Below, in pieces: positions 1 to 4,833 of a stretch of DNA of 6,097 nucleotides (within the stretch, counting starts at the first letter, position 1; every line of letters starts with the position of its first letter). The DNA is from Candidatus Odyssella thessalonicensis (GTDB taxonomy: Bacteria; Pseudomonadota; Alphaproteobacteria; Bin65), in NCBI GenBank assembly GCA_005240015.1, contig SBBV01000371.1:1-6097 (forward strand), in the 5' to 3' direction. The notes beneath the pieces were generated by a model that did no database searches, was not told the DNA's origin, and saw only the letters and a list, made by a program, of their open reading frames with translations. A program made the position numbers and the translations under genes.

Positions 1-182
1 ATCGATCATGGTCGGCCATGACGGGCATCGCGGCTGGGTCTACTATCTCGCGGTCGATCCCGGCCACGCGCGCCTCGGCCGCCTTCATCATCTGCCGGCC
101 GTAGCCGAGGCGCGCGTGGCCGGGATCGACCGCGAGATAGTAGACCCAGCCGCGATGCCCGTCATGGCCGACCATGATCGAT
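1..182. repeat. Perfect 79-bp inverted repeat at the window's left edge
   Basis: Bases 1-79 are the exact reverse complement of bases 104-182, with a 24-base single-copy spacer (80-103). The left arm begins ATCGATCATGGT and the right arm ends ACCATGATCGAT, so the arms may extend further left beyond the window. The right arm and spacer are the authentic copy: they continue in frame into a recognisable GNAT acetyltransferase. The left arm is the same coding DNA turned around. Perfect identity, position at the very edge and interruption of a conserved gene all fit a fold-back artefact at a contig end. A genuine recent inverted duplication is possible but less likely. I see no terminal inverted repeats, target-site duplication or transposase to explain it. 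Confidence 0.95.
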
Positions 183-358
183 GAGAGGATATCGCCGGCG
201 GCCTCACCGACGAGCACCGCGCCGTGACCCGAAGAGATGCAGAGTTTGATGTCGTCGGCCGGGTCGTTCCAGGGGCGCGTGAGCCCGCACCGCTGCCAGA
301 GCGCGCGCACCTGCTCGAAGTCGGCGGGCGCATAATTGCGAATGGCGATATCGGGCAT
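1..358 (-). CDS. GNAT-family N-acetyltransferase (YpeA-like), 3' part missing or disrupted
   Basis: The minus-strand frame starting with ATG at 358 (MPDIAIRNYAPADF) stays open to the window edge, 119 codons without a stop. Residues 1-93 read as a GNAT acetyltransferase, which transfers an acetyl group from acetyl-CoA to an amine. The segment LWQRCGLTRPWNDP (residues 20-33) followed by a GHDGHRGWVYYLAVDP core (64-79) closely resembles the E. coli YpeA type as I remember it. The acetyl-CoA pyrophosphate-binding loop lies around R83-LGYG-R88. From about residue 94 the frame reads into the inverted left arm, so the tail (EARVAGIDREIV and onward) is not native and the C-terminal third of the domain is absent. 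No good Shine-Dalgarno sequence precedes the ATG. The substrate is unknown. The gene lies 104 bases downstream of sseA on the same strand, with a palindromic repeat in between. Confidence 0.8.
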   Translation of the reverse strand, partial: MPDIAIRNYAPADFEQVRALWQRCGLTRPWNDPADDIKLCISSGHGAVLVGEAAGDILSSIMVGHDGHRGWVYYLAVDPGHARLGYGRQMMKAAEARVAGIDREIVDPAAMPVMADHDR

Positions 359-380
359 GGCTCGGAAAGGGAAGTGAACC

Positions 381-454
381 GGAGACGCGGAGGCGCAGAG
401 AGGATTTTCATGCGCCTTCGGCGCAATTCCGAGTCTCTGCGTCTCGGCGTCTCC
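381..454. repeat. REP-like imperfect palindrome with inner hairpin
   Basis: Arms 381-401 and 434-454 pair as a 21-base stem with two or three mismatches; the left arm begins GGAGACGCGGAGGCGCAGAG and the right arm begins TCTCTGCGTCTCGG. Between them sits a second hairpin at 411-425 (TGCGCC-TTC-GGCGCA), which can close as a stable C(UUCG)G tetraloop. The CGCAGAG/CTCTGCG core resembles a family of dispersed intergenic repeats I recall from many bacterial genomes, although copy number cannot be judged here. It lies between the sseA stop and the GNAT start. It could weaken read-through or protect mRNA ends, but there is no T-run on either strand to make it a classical intrinsic terminator. Confidence 0.7.
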
Positions 455-462
455 CGTGAAAT

Positions 463-1344
463 CTAAGTTTCGATCGGCGTGTCGGGGCGGCCGCCCCATT
501 CGGACCAGGAGCCGTCATAGACCGCGACTTGCGGCGCGCCGATGAGGTGAAGGCCGAGCGCCAGCGCGCAGGCCGAGACGCCGGAACCGCAGCTCGTCAC
601 GATCGGCTTCGCGATGTCGATGCCGGCGGCGCGGAAACGGTCGGCGAGCGCCGCGGCGGGCAGCACGGTGCCGGTCTTGGGATCGGTCATCTCGCCGAAC
701 GGCAGATTGATCGAGCCGGGGATGTGGCCGCCGCGCAGGCCCGGGCGGGGCTCGGGCTCGCGCGCGTGGAAGCGGCCGGGCGAGCGCGCGTCGATGACCT
801 GCTCGCGCTTGGTCTCGATGTTGCGGCGGACGTCGTCGAGGTCGCGCACCAGCAGCGAGTTCACGCGCGCCGTGAAGTGGCGCTCGCGCGGCGCCGGCGG
901 CCCGCTTTCGAGCGGCCGCGCTTCCGCCTTCCATTTGCGCAGGCCGCCGTCGAGCACCGCCACATCCTCGTGGCCGAACACGCGGAACATCCACCAGACG
1001 CGCGCGGCGCTGAAGAGGCCGAGCCCGTCATAGACGACGACGCGGTTGCCGTCGCCGAGGCCGAGTTTCTTCACGCGCGAGGCGAATTTCTCGGGGCTCG
1101 GCAGCATGTGCGGCAGCGGCGAATCGGTGTCGGCGATCTCGTCGATGTCGAAATAGACGGCACCCGGGATGTGCTCGGCCAGGAACTCGGCCTTGGGATC
1201 GCGCTTCATCGCGGGCAGATACCAGGAGCCGTCGACGACGCGGATGTCGGGTGCGCCGAGCCGGGCGGCGAGCCACTCGGTCGAGACGAGCGCCTCGGGC
1301 CGTGCGTAGCCCCGCGTGGGATTCGTGGTCAGCGGTCGAGCCAT
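463..1344 (-). CDS. sseA: 3-mercaptopyruvate sulfurtransferase
   Basis: This 293-residue protein is a two-domain rhodanese that moves sulfur from 3-mercaptopyruvate to thiol acceptors or cyanide, giving pyruvate (EC 2.8.1.2). The inactive N-terminal rhodanese domain spans about residues 15-140 (VSTEWLAARL, HIPGAVYFDIDEIAD, VVVYDGLGLFSAARVWWMF, VLDGGLRKW). The catalytic C-terminal domain spans about 165-290 (VIDARSPGRF, GHIPGSINLPF, YDGSWSEWGG). The active-site loop is CGSGVSA with the sulfur-carrying cysteine at C252. CG(S/T)GV(T/S)A loops mark mercaptopyruvate sulfurtransferases, whereas thiosulfate enzymes usually have CRKGVT, so SseA is preferred over a generic rhodanese. R187 and R191 are candidate substrate-binding arginines. 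Length is close to the usual 280-300. The ATG at 1344 lies 16 bases inside the end of cysK, so the two genes are probably co-transcribed; no clear ribosome-binding site is visible. Confidence 0.93.
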   Translation of the reverse strand: MARPLTTNPTRGYARPEALVSTEWLAARLGAPDIRVVDGSWYLPAMKRDPKAEFLAEHIPGAVYFDIDEIADTDSPLPHMLPSPEKFASRVKKLGLGDGNRVVVYDGLGLFSAARVWWMFRVFGHEDVAVLDGGLRKWKAEARPLESGPPAPRERHFTARVNSLLVRDLDDVRRNIETKREQVIDARSPGRFHAREPEPRPGLRGGHIPGSINLPFGEMTDPKTGTVLPAAALADRFRAAGIDIAKPIVTSCGSGVSACALALGLHLIGAPQVAVYDGSWSEWGGRPDTPIET

Positions 1345-2333
1345 TTCGGCACCGGGAGGTTCTTCGAGCGCAGGAAGGCGGGGTTGAACAGCTTGCTCTG
1401 ATAGCGATTGCCGTAGTCGGCGAGGATCGTGACGATGGTCTTGCCCGGCCCGAGATCGCGCGCGAGGCGGATCGCGCCGGCGACGTTGATGCCGGTCGAG
1501 CCGCCAAGGCAGAGCCCCTCCTTGATCAGGAGATCGAAGATCAGCGGCAGCGCCTCCTCGTCGGTGATCTGATACGAGAAATCCGGCTTGAAGCCCTCGA
1601 GGTTCTTGGTGACGCGGCCCTGGCCGATGCCTTCGGTGATCGAACTGCCTTCGGCCTTGAGCTCGCCCCTCGTGTAGTAGCTGTGGAGCGCCGCGCCCAT
1701 CGGATCGGCGATCGCGATCTTCACGTTCCTGTCGCGCTCGCGCAGCGCGTCGGCGACGCCGGCGAGCGTGCCGCCGGTGCCGACCGCGCAGGTGAAGCCG
1801 TCCACCCGCCCTTGCGTCTGCTCCCAGATCTCGGGGCCTGTCGTGCGGTAGTGGCCGTCGCGGTTCGCGACATTGTCGAACTGGTTGGCCCAGATCGCGC
1901 CGTTTGGCTCCTTGGCGGCGAGCTCCTTCGCCTTGCGCTCGGAGACGTGCACGTAGTTGTTGGGATCCTTGTAGGGCACCGCCGGCACTTCGATCAGCTC
2001 GGCGCCGCAGAGCCGGAGCATGTCCTTCTTCTCCTGCGACTGAGTCTCGGGAATCACGATCACGGTGCGGTAGCCGCGTGCATTGCCGACGAGCGCGAGG
2101 CCGATGCCGGTGTTGCCGGCCGTGCCCTCGACGATGACGCCGCCCTTACGGAGCTCGCCCTTCTTCTCGGCGTCTTCGACGATGGCGAGCGCCGCGCGGT
2201 CCTTGACCGACTGGCCGGGGTTCAGGAACTCGGCCTTGCCCAGGATCGTGCACCCGGTCAGCGCCGACGGCCCGTGGAGCTTGATGAGCGGCGTGTTGCC
2301 GATGGTCGAGACGAAGCCGTCGCGGATTTGCAT
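1329..2333 (-). CDS. cysK: Cysteine synthase (O-acetylserine sulfhydrylase), PLP-dependent
   Basis: This 334-residue fold-type II PLP enzyme makes L-cysteine from O-acetylserine and sulfide in the cytoplasm. N-terminal IGNTPLIKL (11-19) is the family signature. The PLP lysine is K44 in NPGQSVKDR. The substrate loop is TAGNTG (71-76), the phosphate-binding loop is GTGGT (185-189), and S279 in GGSTG is placed to contact the pyridine nitrogen. The loop reads EGTAGNTG where classical CysK/CysM have EPTSGNTG. From memory, this and the following TQSQ, DPNNYVH and ANQFDN stretches resemble the fungal mitochondrial-type cysteine synthase branch, so a side activity or slightly different substrate is possible. 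The start at 2333 (MQIRDGF) was chosen because homology begins there. A longer in-frame extension to 2540 runs through repeat DNA and encodes low-complexity sequence. sseA follows with a 16-base overlap. Confidence 0.92.
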   Translation of the reverse strand: MQIRDGFVSTIGNTPLIKLHGPSALTGCTILGKAEFLNPGQSVKDRAALAIVEDAEKKGELRKGGVIVEGTAGNTGIGLALVGNARGYRTVIVIPETQSQEKKDMLRLCGAELIEVPAVPYKDPNNYVHVSERKAKELAAKEPNGAIWANQFDNVANRDGHYRTTGPEIWEQTQGRVDGFTCAVGTGGTLAGVADALRERDRNVKIAIADPMGAALHSYYTRGELKAEGSSITEGIGQGRVTKNLEGFKPDFSYQITDEEALPLIFDLLIKEGLCLGGSTGINVAGAIRLARDLGPGKTIVTILADYGNRYQSKLFNPAFLRSKNLPVPKWLDR

Positions 2334-2367
2334 GGCGGAGAGAAATGGGGAGCGGAAGAGGAAAAGC

Positions 2368-2396
2368 AACGTAAGGGCGCCGCGTGCGCCGATCAA
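2368..2396 (-). promoter_or_regulatory. Candidate sigma70-like promoter for cysK-sseA
   Basis: On the minus strand TTGATC (2396-2391) matches four of six -35 consensus bases. After a 17-base spacer, TACGTT (2373-2368) matches the -10 box at its first, second and last positions. Transcription would start near 2361 and leave a leader of roughly 28 bases before the cysK ATG at 2333. The spacing is ideal but the -10 match is weak and chance matches are common. No operator or riboswitch-like fold is evident in the short leader. Confidence 0.3.
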
Positions 2397-2429
2397 GCAT
2401 CGCCGCCTTGCGGACTCCGATTGGGGACT

Positions 2430-2460
2430 CGTAGGGGCGGGTCTCCGACCCGCCCCTACG
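2430..2460. repeat. Perfect GC-rich hairpin, REP-like unit 1
   Basis: A perfect 14-base stem (CGTAGGGGCGGGTC at 2430-2443, GACCCGCCCCTACG at 2447-2460) encloses a three-base TCC loop. It lies in the gap between the nudF stop and the cysK start. I recall GTAGGGGCGGGTC...GACCCGCCC palindromes as a scattered intergenic family in GC-rich proteobacteria. No T-run follows on either strand, so a simple intrinsic terminator is not favoured, although some block to read-through from nudF into cysK is possible. Confidence 0.8.
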
Positions 2461-2504
2461 GCTTCGACACCGCGAGGCGATCGAGCCCGTGCGCACGGAG
2501 AGAC

Positions 2505-2525
2505 GGGCGGGTCGGGGACCCGCCC
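2505..2525. repeat. GC-rich hairpin, REP-like unit 2
   Basis: A perfect nine-base stem (GGGCGGGTC at 2505-2513, GACCCGCCC at 2517-2525) with a GGG loop repeats the core of the hairpin at 2430-2460. It sits 44 bases from that unit and 30 bases beyond the nudF stop. Between the two lies a 12-base perfect palindrome, CCGTGCGCACGG (2487-2498). Two copies of one stem in tandem resemble paired REP units. Transcription leaving nudF would meet this hairpin first. Confidence 0.7.
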
Positions 2526-2555
2526 CGACGGTGCGCGCATTACCCTCTGAAAGCG

Positions 2556-3203
2556 CTACCGGCGGAACGCGCCCCAGCGCTCGCGCAGCTGCATGCGGTT
2601 CAGCAGCAGCCACTGGATCGCGACGATCGCGAGCGCGTTCTCGACCTTGCCGGCGGCGAGCAGCGCTCCGGCCTCGTCGCTGGAGGCGGTGAACACGCGG
2701 ATATCCTCGTGCTCGTGCGGCAGACCGTAGACGCCGCTGGCGCCGCGCGCATCGGTTCGGCCGACGAAGAACGTGACGGATTCCGAACAGCCGCCCGGCG
2801 TCATCAGGAAGCTCGCCACGCGCTCGATTTGGGTGAGCTCGACATGCGCCTCTTCCCAGGCCTCGCGGCGCACGACCTCCTCGGCGGTCTCGCCGGGATC
2901 GATGATGCCGGCGACGATCTCGACGAGCCACGGATGGCGGCCCGCGGCATAGGCGCCGGGCCGGAACTGCTCGATCAGCACGACGTGGTCGAGCACCGGA
3001 TCGTAGGGCAGCACCGCCGCCGCATGGCCGCGCTCGAAGACCTCTCGCGTGATCGTCTCGCTCCAGTCGCCGTCGTGGCGCTTGTGGCGCAGGCGGTAAC
3101 GGTCGATCTGGAAGCGGCCCTTGTAGACGGTGGCCTTCTCGACGATCTCGACGTCGTCGCGGCTGAGCGCCGGGTCGGGGCCGAGAGCGGGAGGCCGCGT
3201 CAC
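2556..3203 (-). CDS. nudF: ADP-ribose pyrophosphatase (Nudix hydrolase)
   Basis: This 215-residue Nudix hydrolase probably cleaves ADP-ribose to AMP and ribose 5-phosphate, clearing a reactive metabolite. The Nudix box runs from G99 to V121 (AGIIDPGETAEEVVRREAWE, then EAHV). The signature residues G99, E105, R113, E114, E117 and E118 are all present, but the usual glycine near the end of the box is H120. An N-terminal beta region (VEIVEKATVYKGRFQIDRY) and the SFLMTPGGCSE loop after the box (131-141) are typical of the NudF/ADPRase branch. The GVYGLPHEHEDIRV and KVENALAIVAIQWLLL segments match E. coli NudF well from memory, and length is close to its 209. The start is GTG at 3203, inside the GTGA that also holds the TetR stop, implying translational coupling. 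A longer in-frame reading upstream passes through TetR in the wrong frame. Confidence 0.9.
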   Translation of the reverse strand: MTRPPALGPDPALSRDDVEIVEKATVYKGRFQIDRYRLRHKRHDGDWSETITREVFERGHAAAVLPYDPVLDHVVLIEQFRPGAYAAGRHPWLVEIVAGIIDPGETAEEVVRREAWEEAHVELTQIERVASFLMTPGGCSESVTFFVGRTDARGASGVYGLPHEHEDIRVFTASSDEAGALLAAGKVENALAIVAIQWLLLNRMQLRERWGAFRR

Positions 3204-3814
3204 GATTTGAGCGTGCCGCTCATGAACAGCTGCGCGAGCCCCGCCACGAACTGCGCGATCTCCTCGGGCGTCTTCGGCTCGAGATAGGGGACGGCGCCGT
3301 TGCAGAGGGCCACCGCGGCGGTGGCGGCGAGGCGGCAATCGAGATCGGCCGCCACTTCGCCGCGCTGGACGCCGCGCCGCAAGAGATCTTCCCAGAGCTT
3401 GGTGTAGCGCCGCGCGAGCCGGTTCATCTCCGGCACGACCTCGGCCGGCAGGAAGCGGCGATTGTGCGCGAAGCAGGTGACGTAGTGACGCCGCCCGCCC
3501 TGGAGATGGTTGGCGATCGCGTCGCGGATCATCTCGCGCGTCGTCACGCTCGAAGCGAGCGTCTTCTCGAGATGGTCGGCGAACTCCGATCCGCCGATGC
3601 GGCAGATCTCCTCCAGCGCGGCCTCCTTCGATTCGAAATAGTAATAGAGGCTGCCCGGCTGCATGCCGAGCCGGTCCGCGATGTCGCGCGTCGTCGCGGC
3701 ATGGAAGCCTTTCTTGGCGAACACCTCGGCGGCGGCATCCATGATCTCGCGGCGGCGGCGAAGCTGGCGCGGGCGGCCGGGCTGAGGCTGTGCAACGCTG
3801 GCCGTTTCGCTCAT
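3200..3814 (-). CDS. TetR/AcrR-family transcriptional regulator
   Basis: This 204-residue protein is a one-component DNA-binding regulator. The N-terminal helix-turn-helix occupies about residues 22-68: REIMDAAAEVFAKKGFHAAT, then TRDIADRLGMQPGSLYYYFE with the typical recognition helix and SKEAL motif. The rest (about 75-204) is the variable helical ligand-binding and dimer domain, containing NRLARRYTKLWEDLL and a C-terminal helix FVAGLAQLF. Its ligand cannot be read from sequence. The ATG at 3814 (MSETASVAQ) leaves a short basic lead-in before the HTH. An extension to 3916 would consume most of the divergent control region, so it is not preferred. The gene overlaps nudF by 4 bases and faces away from osmC. 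Autoregulation and control of osmC are plausible but inferred only from layout. Confidence 0.9.
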   Translation of the reverse strand: MSETASVAQPQPGRPRQLRRRREIMDAAAEVFAKKGFHAATTRDIADRLGMQPGSLYYYFESKEAALEEICRIGGSEFADHLEKTLASSVTTREMIRDAIANHLQGGRRHYVTCFAHNRRFLPAEVVPEMNRLARRYTKLWEDLLRRGVQRGEVAADLDCRLAATAAVALCNGAVPYLEPKTPEEIAQFVAGLAQLFMSGTLKS

Positions 3815-3936
3815 CGAGCCAATCCACTGCTGTTGGGCGCCTCGCTTAGCATCGCGGCTGCCACGTGTCGAGCGAAAGAGCGCCGCGCGGCCGCGGTCGT
3901 GATAGAGTTCGAACACCGGTCAGAGGAGAGGCGCGC
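3815..3936. promoter_or_regulatory. Divergent control region between tetR and osmC
   Basis: These 122 bases must hold the promoters for both divergent genes. Short perfect palindromes that could be operator cores are CGCGGCCGCG (3886-3895) and GTTCGAAC (3907-3914); CACGTG (3862-3867) and ACCGGT (3915-3920) are shorter. A possible minus-strand -35 is TCGACA (3871-3866), five of six to consensus, but the matching -10 (TAAGCG) is poor. No convincing plus-strand promoter is visible. GTTCGAAC lies just upstream of the osmC ribosome-binding site, where a bound repressor would interfere with osmC expression. These sites are suggestions only. Confidence 0.4.
3922..3928 (+). promoter_or_regulatory. 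Ribosome-binding site of the OsmC gene
   Basis: AGAGGAG lies 8 bases before the ATG at 3937. It decides the start in favour of MSEGATG over the in-frame upstream ATG at 3865, which would lie in the control region and add 24 low-complexity arginine-rich residues. Confidence 0.7.
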
Positions 3937-4425
3937 ATGAGCGAGGGTGCGACGGGAACCGCGGCGAAGCTGTTCGGGCAAGCGCCGGCGCCGGGCGAAG
4001 TCGTCGTCGCCGAGGTCGGCTTCGGCCGCTACGCGCAGGTCGTCTACGACGGCAAGCATCGCCTGACCGCCGACGAGCCGGTCGAATCGGGCGGACTCGA
4101 CACCGGGCCGAGCCCCTATCGCCTGCTGCTGGCGGCGCTCGGCGCCTGCACCTCGATGACGCTGCGCATGTACGCCGAGCGCAAGAAATGGCCGCTGCGC
4201 CACGTCGCGGTGCGGCTGCGCCACAGCAAGTCGCACGCCCAGGACAGCGCCGGAACCGAGGACAAGCCGGCCAAGATCGACCATATCGAACGCGAAATCG
4301 AATTGTCGGGCGAGCTTAGCGACGAGCAGCGCCGGCGGCTGCTCGAGATCGCCAACAAATGCCCGGTGCACCAGACGCTCGAGCGGCGCAACGAGATCGT
4401 GACGGCCCTGCGCCCGGCCGGGTGA
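3937..4425 (+). CDS. OsmC/Ohr-family peroxiredoxin-like protein
   Basis: This 162-residue protein belongs to the OsmC fold, whose members reduce organic or fatty-acid hydroperoxides with a pair of cysteines, in the cytoplasm as a dimer. The two redox cysteines are visible: C71 in LLAALGACTSMTLRMYAERK (64-83), in the long central helix, and C142 in NKCPVHQTL (140-148). The N-terminal half carries the expected beta-rich segment ending in DEPVESGGLDTGPSPYRLL, where E50 and the GGxDTGPSP loop precede the helix. It looks like the general OsmC type (YhfA-like) rather than classical Ohr or osmotically induced OsmC, so the exact substrate is open. It is the only plus-strand gene in the window and is transcribed away from tetR. 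It ends 3 bases before the convergent TPR gene, leaving no room for a separate terminator. Confidence 0.88.
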   Translation: MSEGATGTAAKLFGQAPAPGEVVVAEVGFGRYAQVVYDGKHRLTADEPVESGGLDTGPSPYRLLLAALGACTSMTLRMYAERKKWPLRHVAVRLRHSKSHAQDSAGTEDKPAKIDHIEREIELSGELSDEQRRRLLEIANKCPVHQTLERRNEIVTALRPAG

Positions 4426-4428
4426 CGG

Positions 4429-4833
4429 TCAGCGCCCGAGGAGCCGCATCAGCCGCGGCGGGCGCGGATGTTCGGGGTCGAGGCGCGTCGCGCGCTCGCA
4501 CGCATCGGCGGCCTCGGCGCGGCGACCGAGCCGGAACAGCACTTCGCAAAGATCGGCGTAGTTTTCCGGATCCGAGCAAGAGCGCGCGAGCACGGCCGCC
4601 ACGTTGGCCGCGCCGCCGAGCCGGGCAAGCAGGAACGCGCGCCATTCGAGGGCATCGGCGAGATCGCCCTTCTCGAGCGCACGCGAGGCGATGGCGCGAT
4701 TGAGATAGTAGAGCGCGTCGCCGTCGCGGCCGGCGCGCAGGACCTCGAGCACCGGCGCGAGGTCGAATTTCGCGTTTGCGTGCGCGGCGGGCGGCTGCAG
4801 CAGCAGGGCGAGAAGGAACAGGCTGCGCTTCAT
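4429..4833 (-). CDS. Small exported TPR-like protein of unknown role
   Basis: This 134-residue protein has a clear Sec signal peptide: basic MKR, a hydrophobic core (SLFLLALLL) and an AHA cleavage site after about residue 19. The mature part is alpha-helical with TPR/Sel1-like spacing: DALYYLNRAIASRALEKGDL (39-58), ALEWRAFLLARLGG (61-74) and a clearer TPR near the C-terminus, LCEVLFRLGRRAEAADACER (95-114) followed by ATRLDPEHP. Three cysteines (C86, C96, C112) could form a disulfide in the periplasm. The product is probably a periplasmic protein-interaction module; I do not recognise a specific family. Its ATG overlaps the stop of the MFS gene (ATGA), so it is probably co-translated with that transporter and may act beside it, but a functional link is inference. 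Confidence 0.8.
   Translation of the reverse strand: MKRSLFLLALLLQPPAAHANAKFDLAPVLEVLRAGRDGDALYYLNRAIASRALEKGDLADALEWRAFLLARLGGAANVAAVLARSCSDPENYADLCEVLFRLGRRAEAADACERATRLDPEHPRPPRLMRLLGR

Noticed and set aside
1..182. Insertion-sequence end or transposon terminal repeat
   Set aside because: The arms are native acetyltransferase coding sequence, and there is no transposase, second terminus or target duplication.
529..1401. A 290-codon plus-strand frame opposite sseA
   Set aside because: It is a shadow frame of a well-supported gene, with no domain-like sequence.
2430..2525. Intrinsic terminators for nudF
   Set aside because: The stems are strong but neither strand has a following T-run, and repeat-family resemblance explains them better.
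2334..2540. N-terminal extension of cysteine synthase to 2540
   Set aside because: The added 69 residues are translated from the hairpin repeats and leader. Family homology begins at the methionine at 2333.
1251..3287. A 678-codon open frame on the plus strand
   Set aside because: It is antisense to sseA, cysK, nudF and part of tetR, has biased low-complexity composition (A, R, D, E, G, L, V) and no recognisable domain. Long antisense frames are expected in GC-rich genes.
3204..3827. N-terminal extension of the Nudix frame to 3827
   Set aside because: It reads through the TetR gene in another frame and gives arginine-rich nonsense. The GTG at 3203 coincides with the TetR stop and the start of NudF homology.
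4316..4703. Overlapping open frames on both strands across the osmC/TPR junction
   Set aside because: Arginine/alanine-rich shadows of two convergent genes that have clear domain or signal-peptide evidence.
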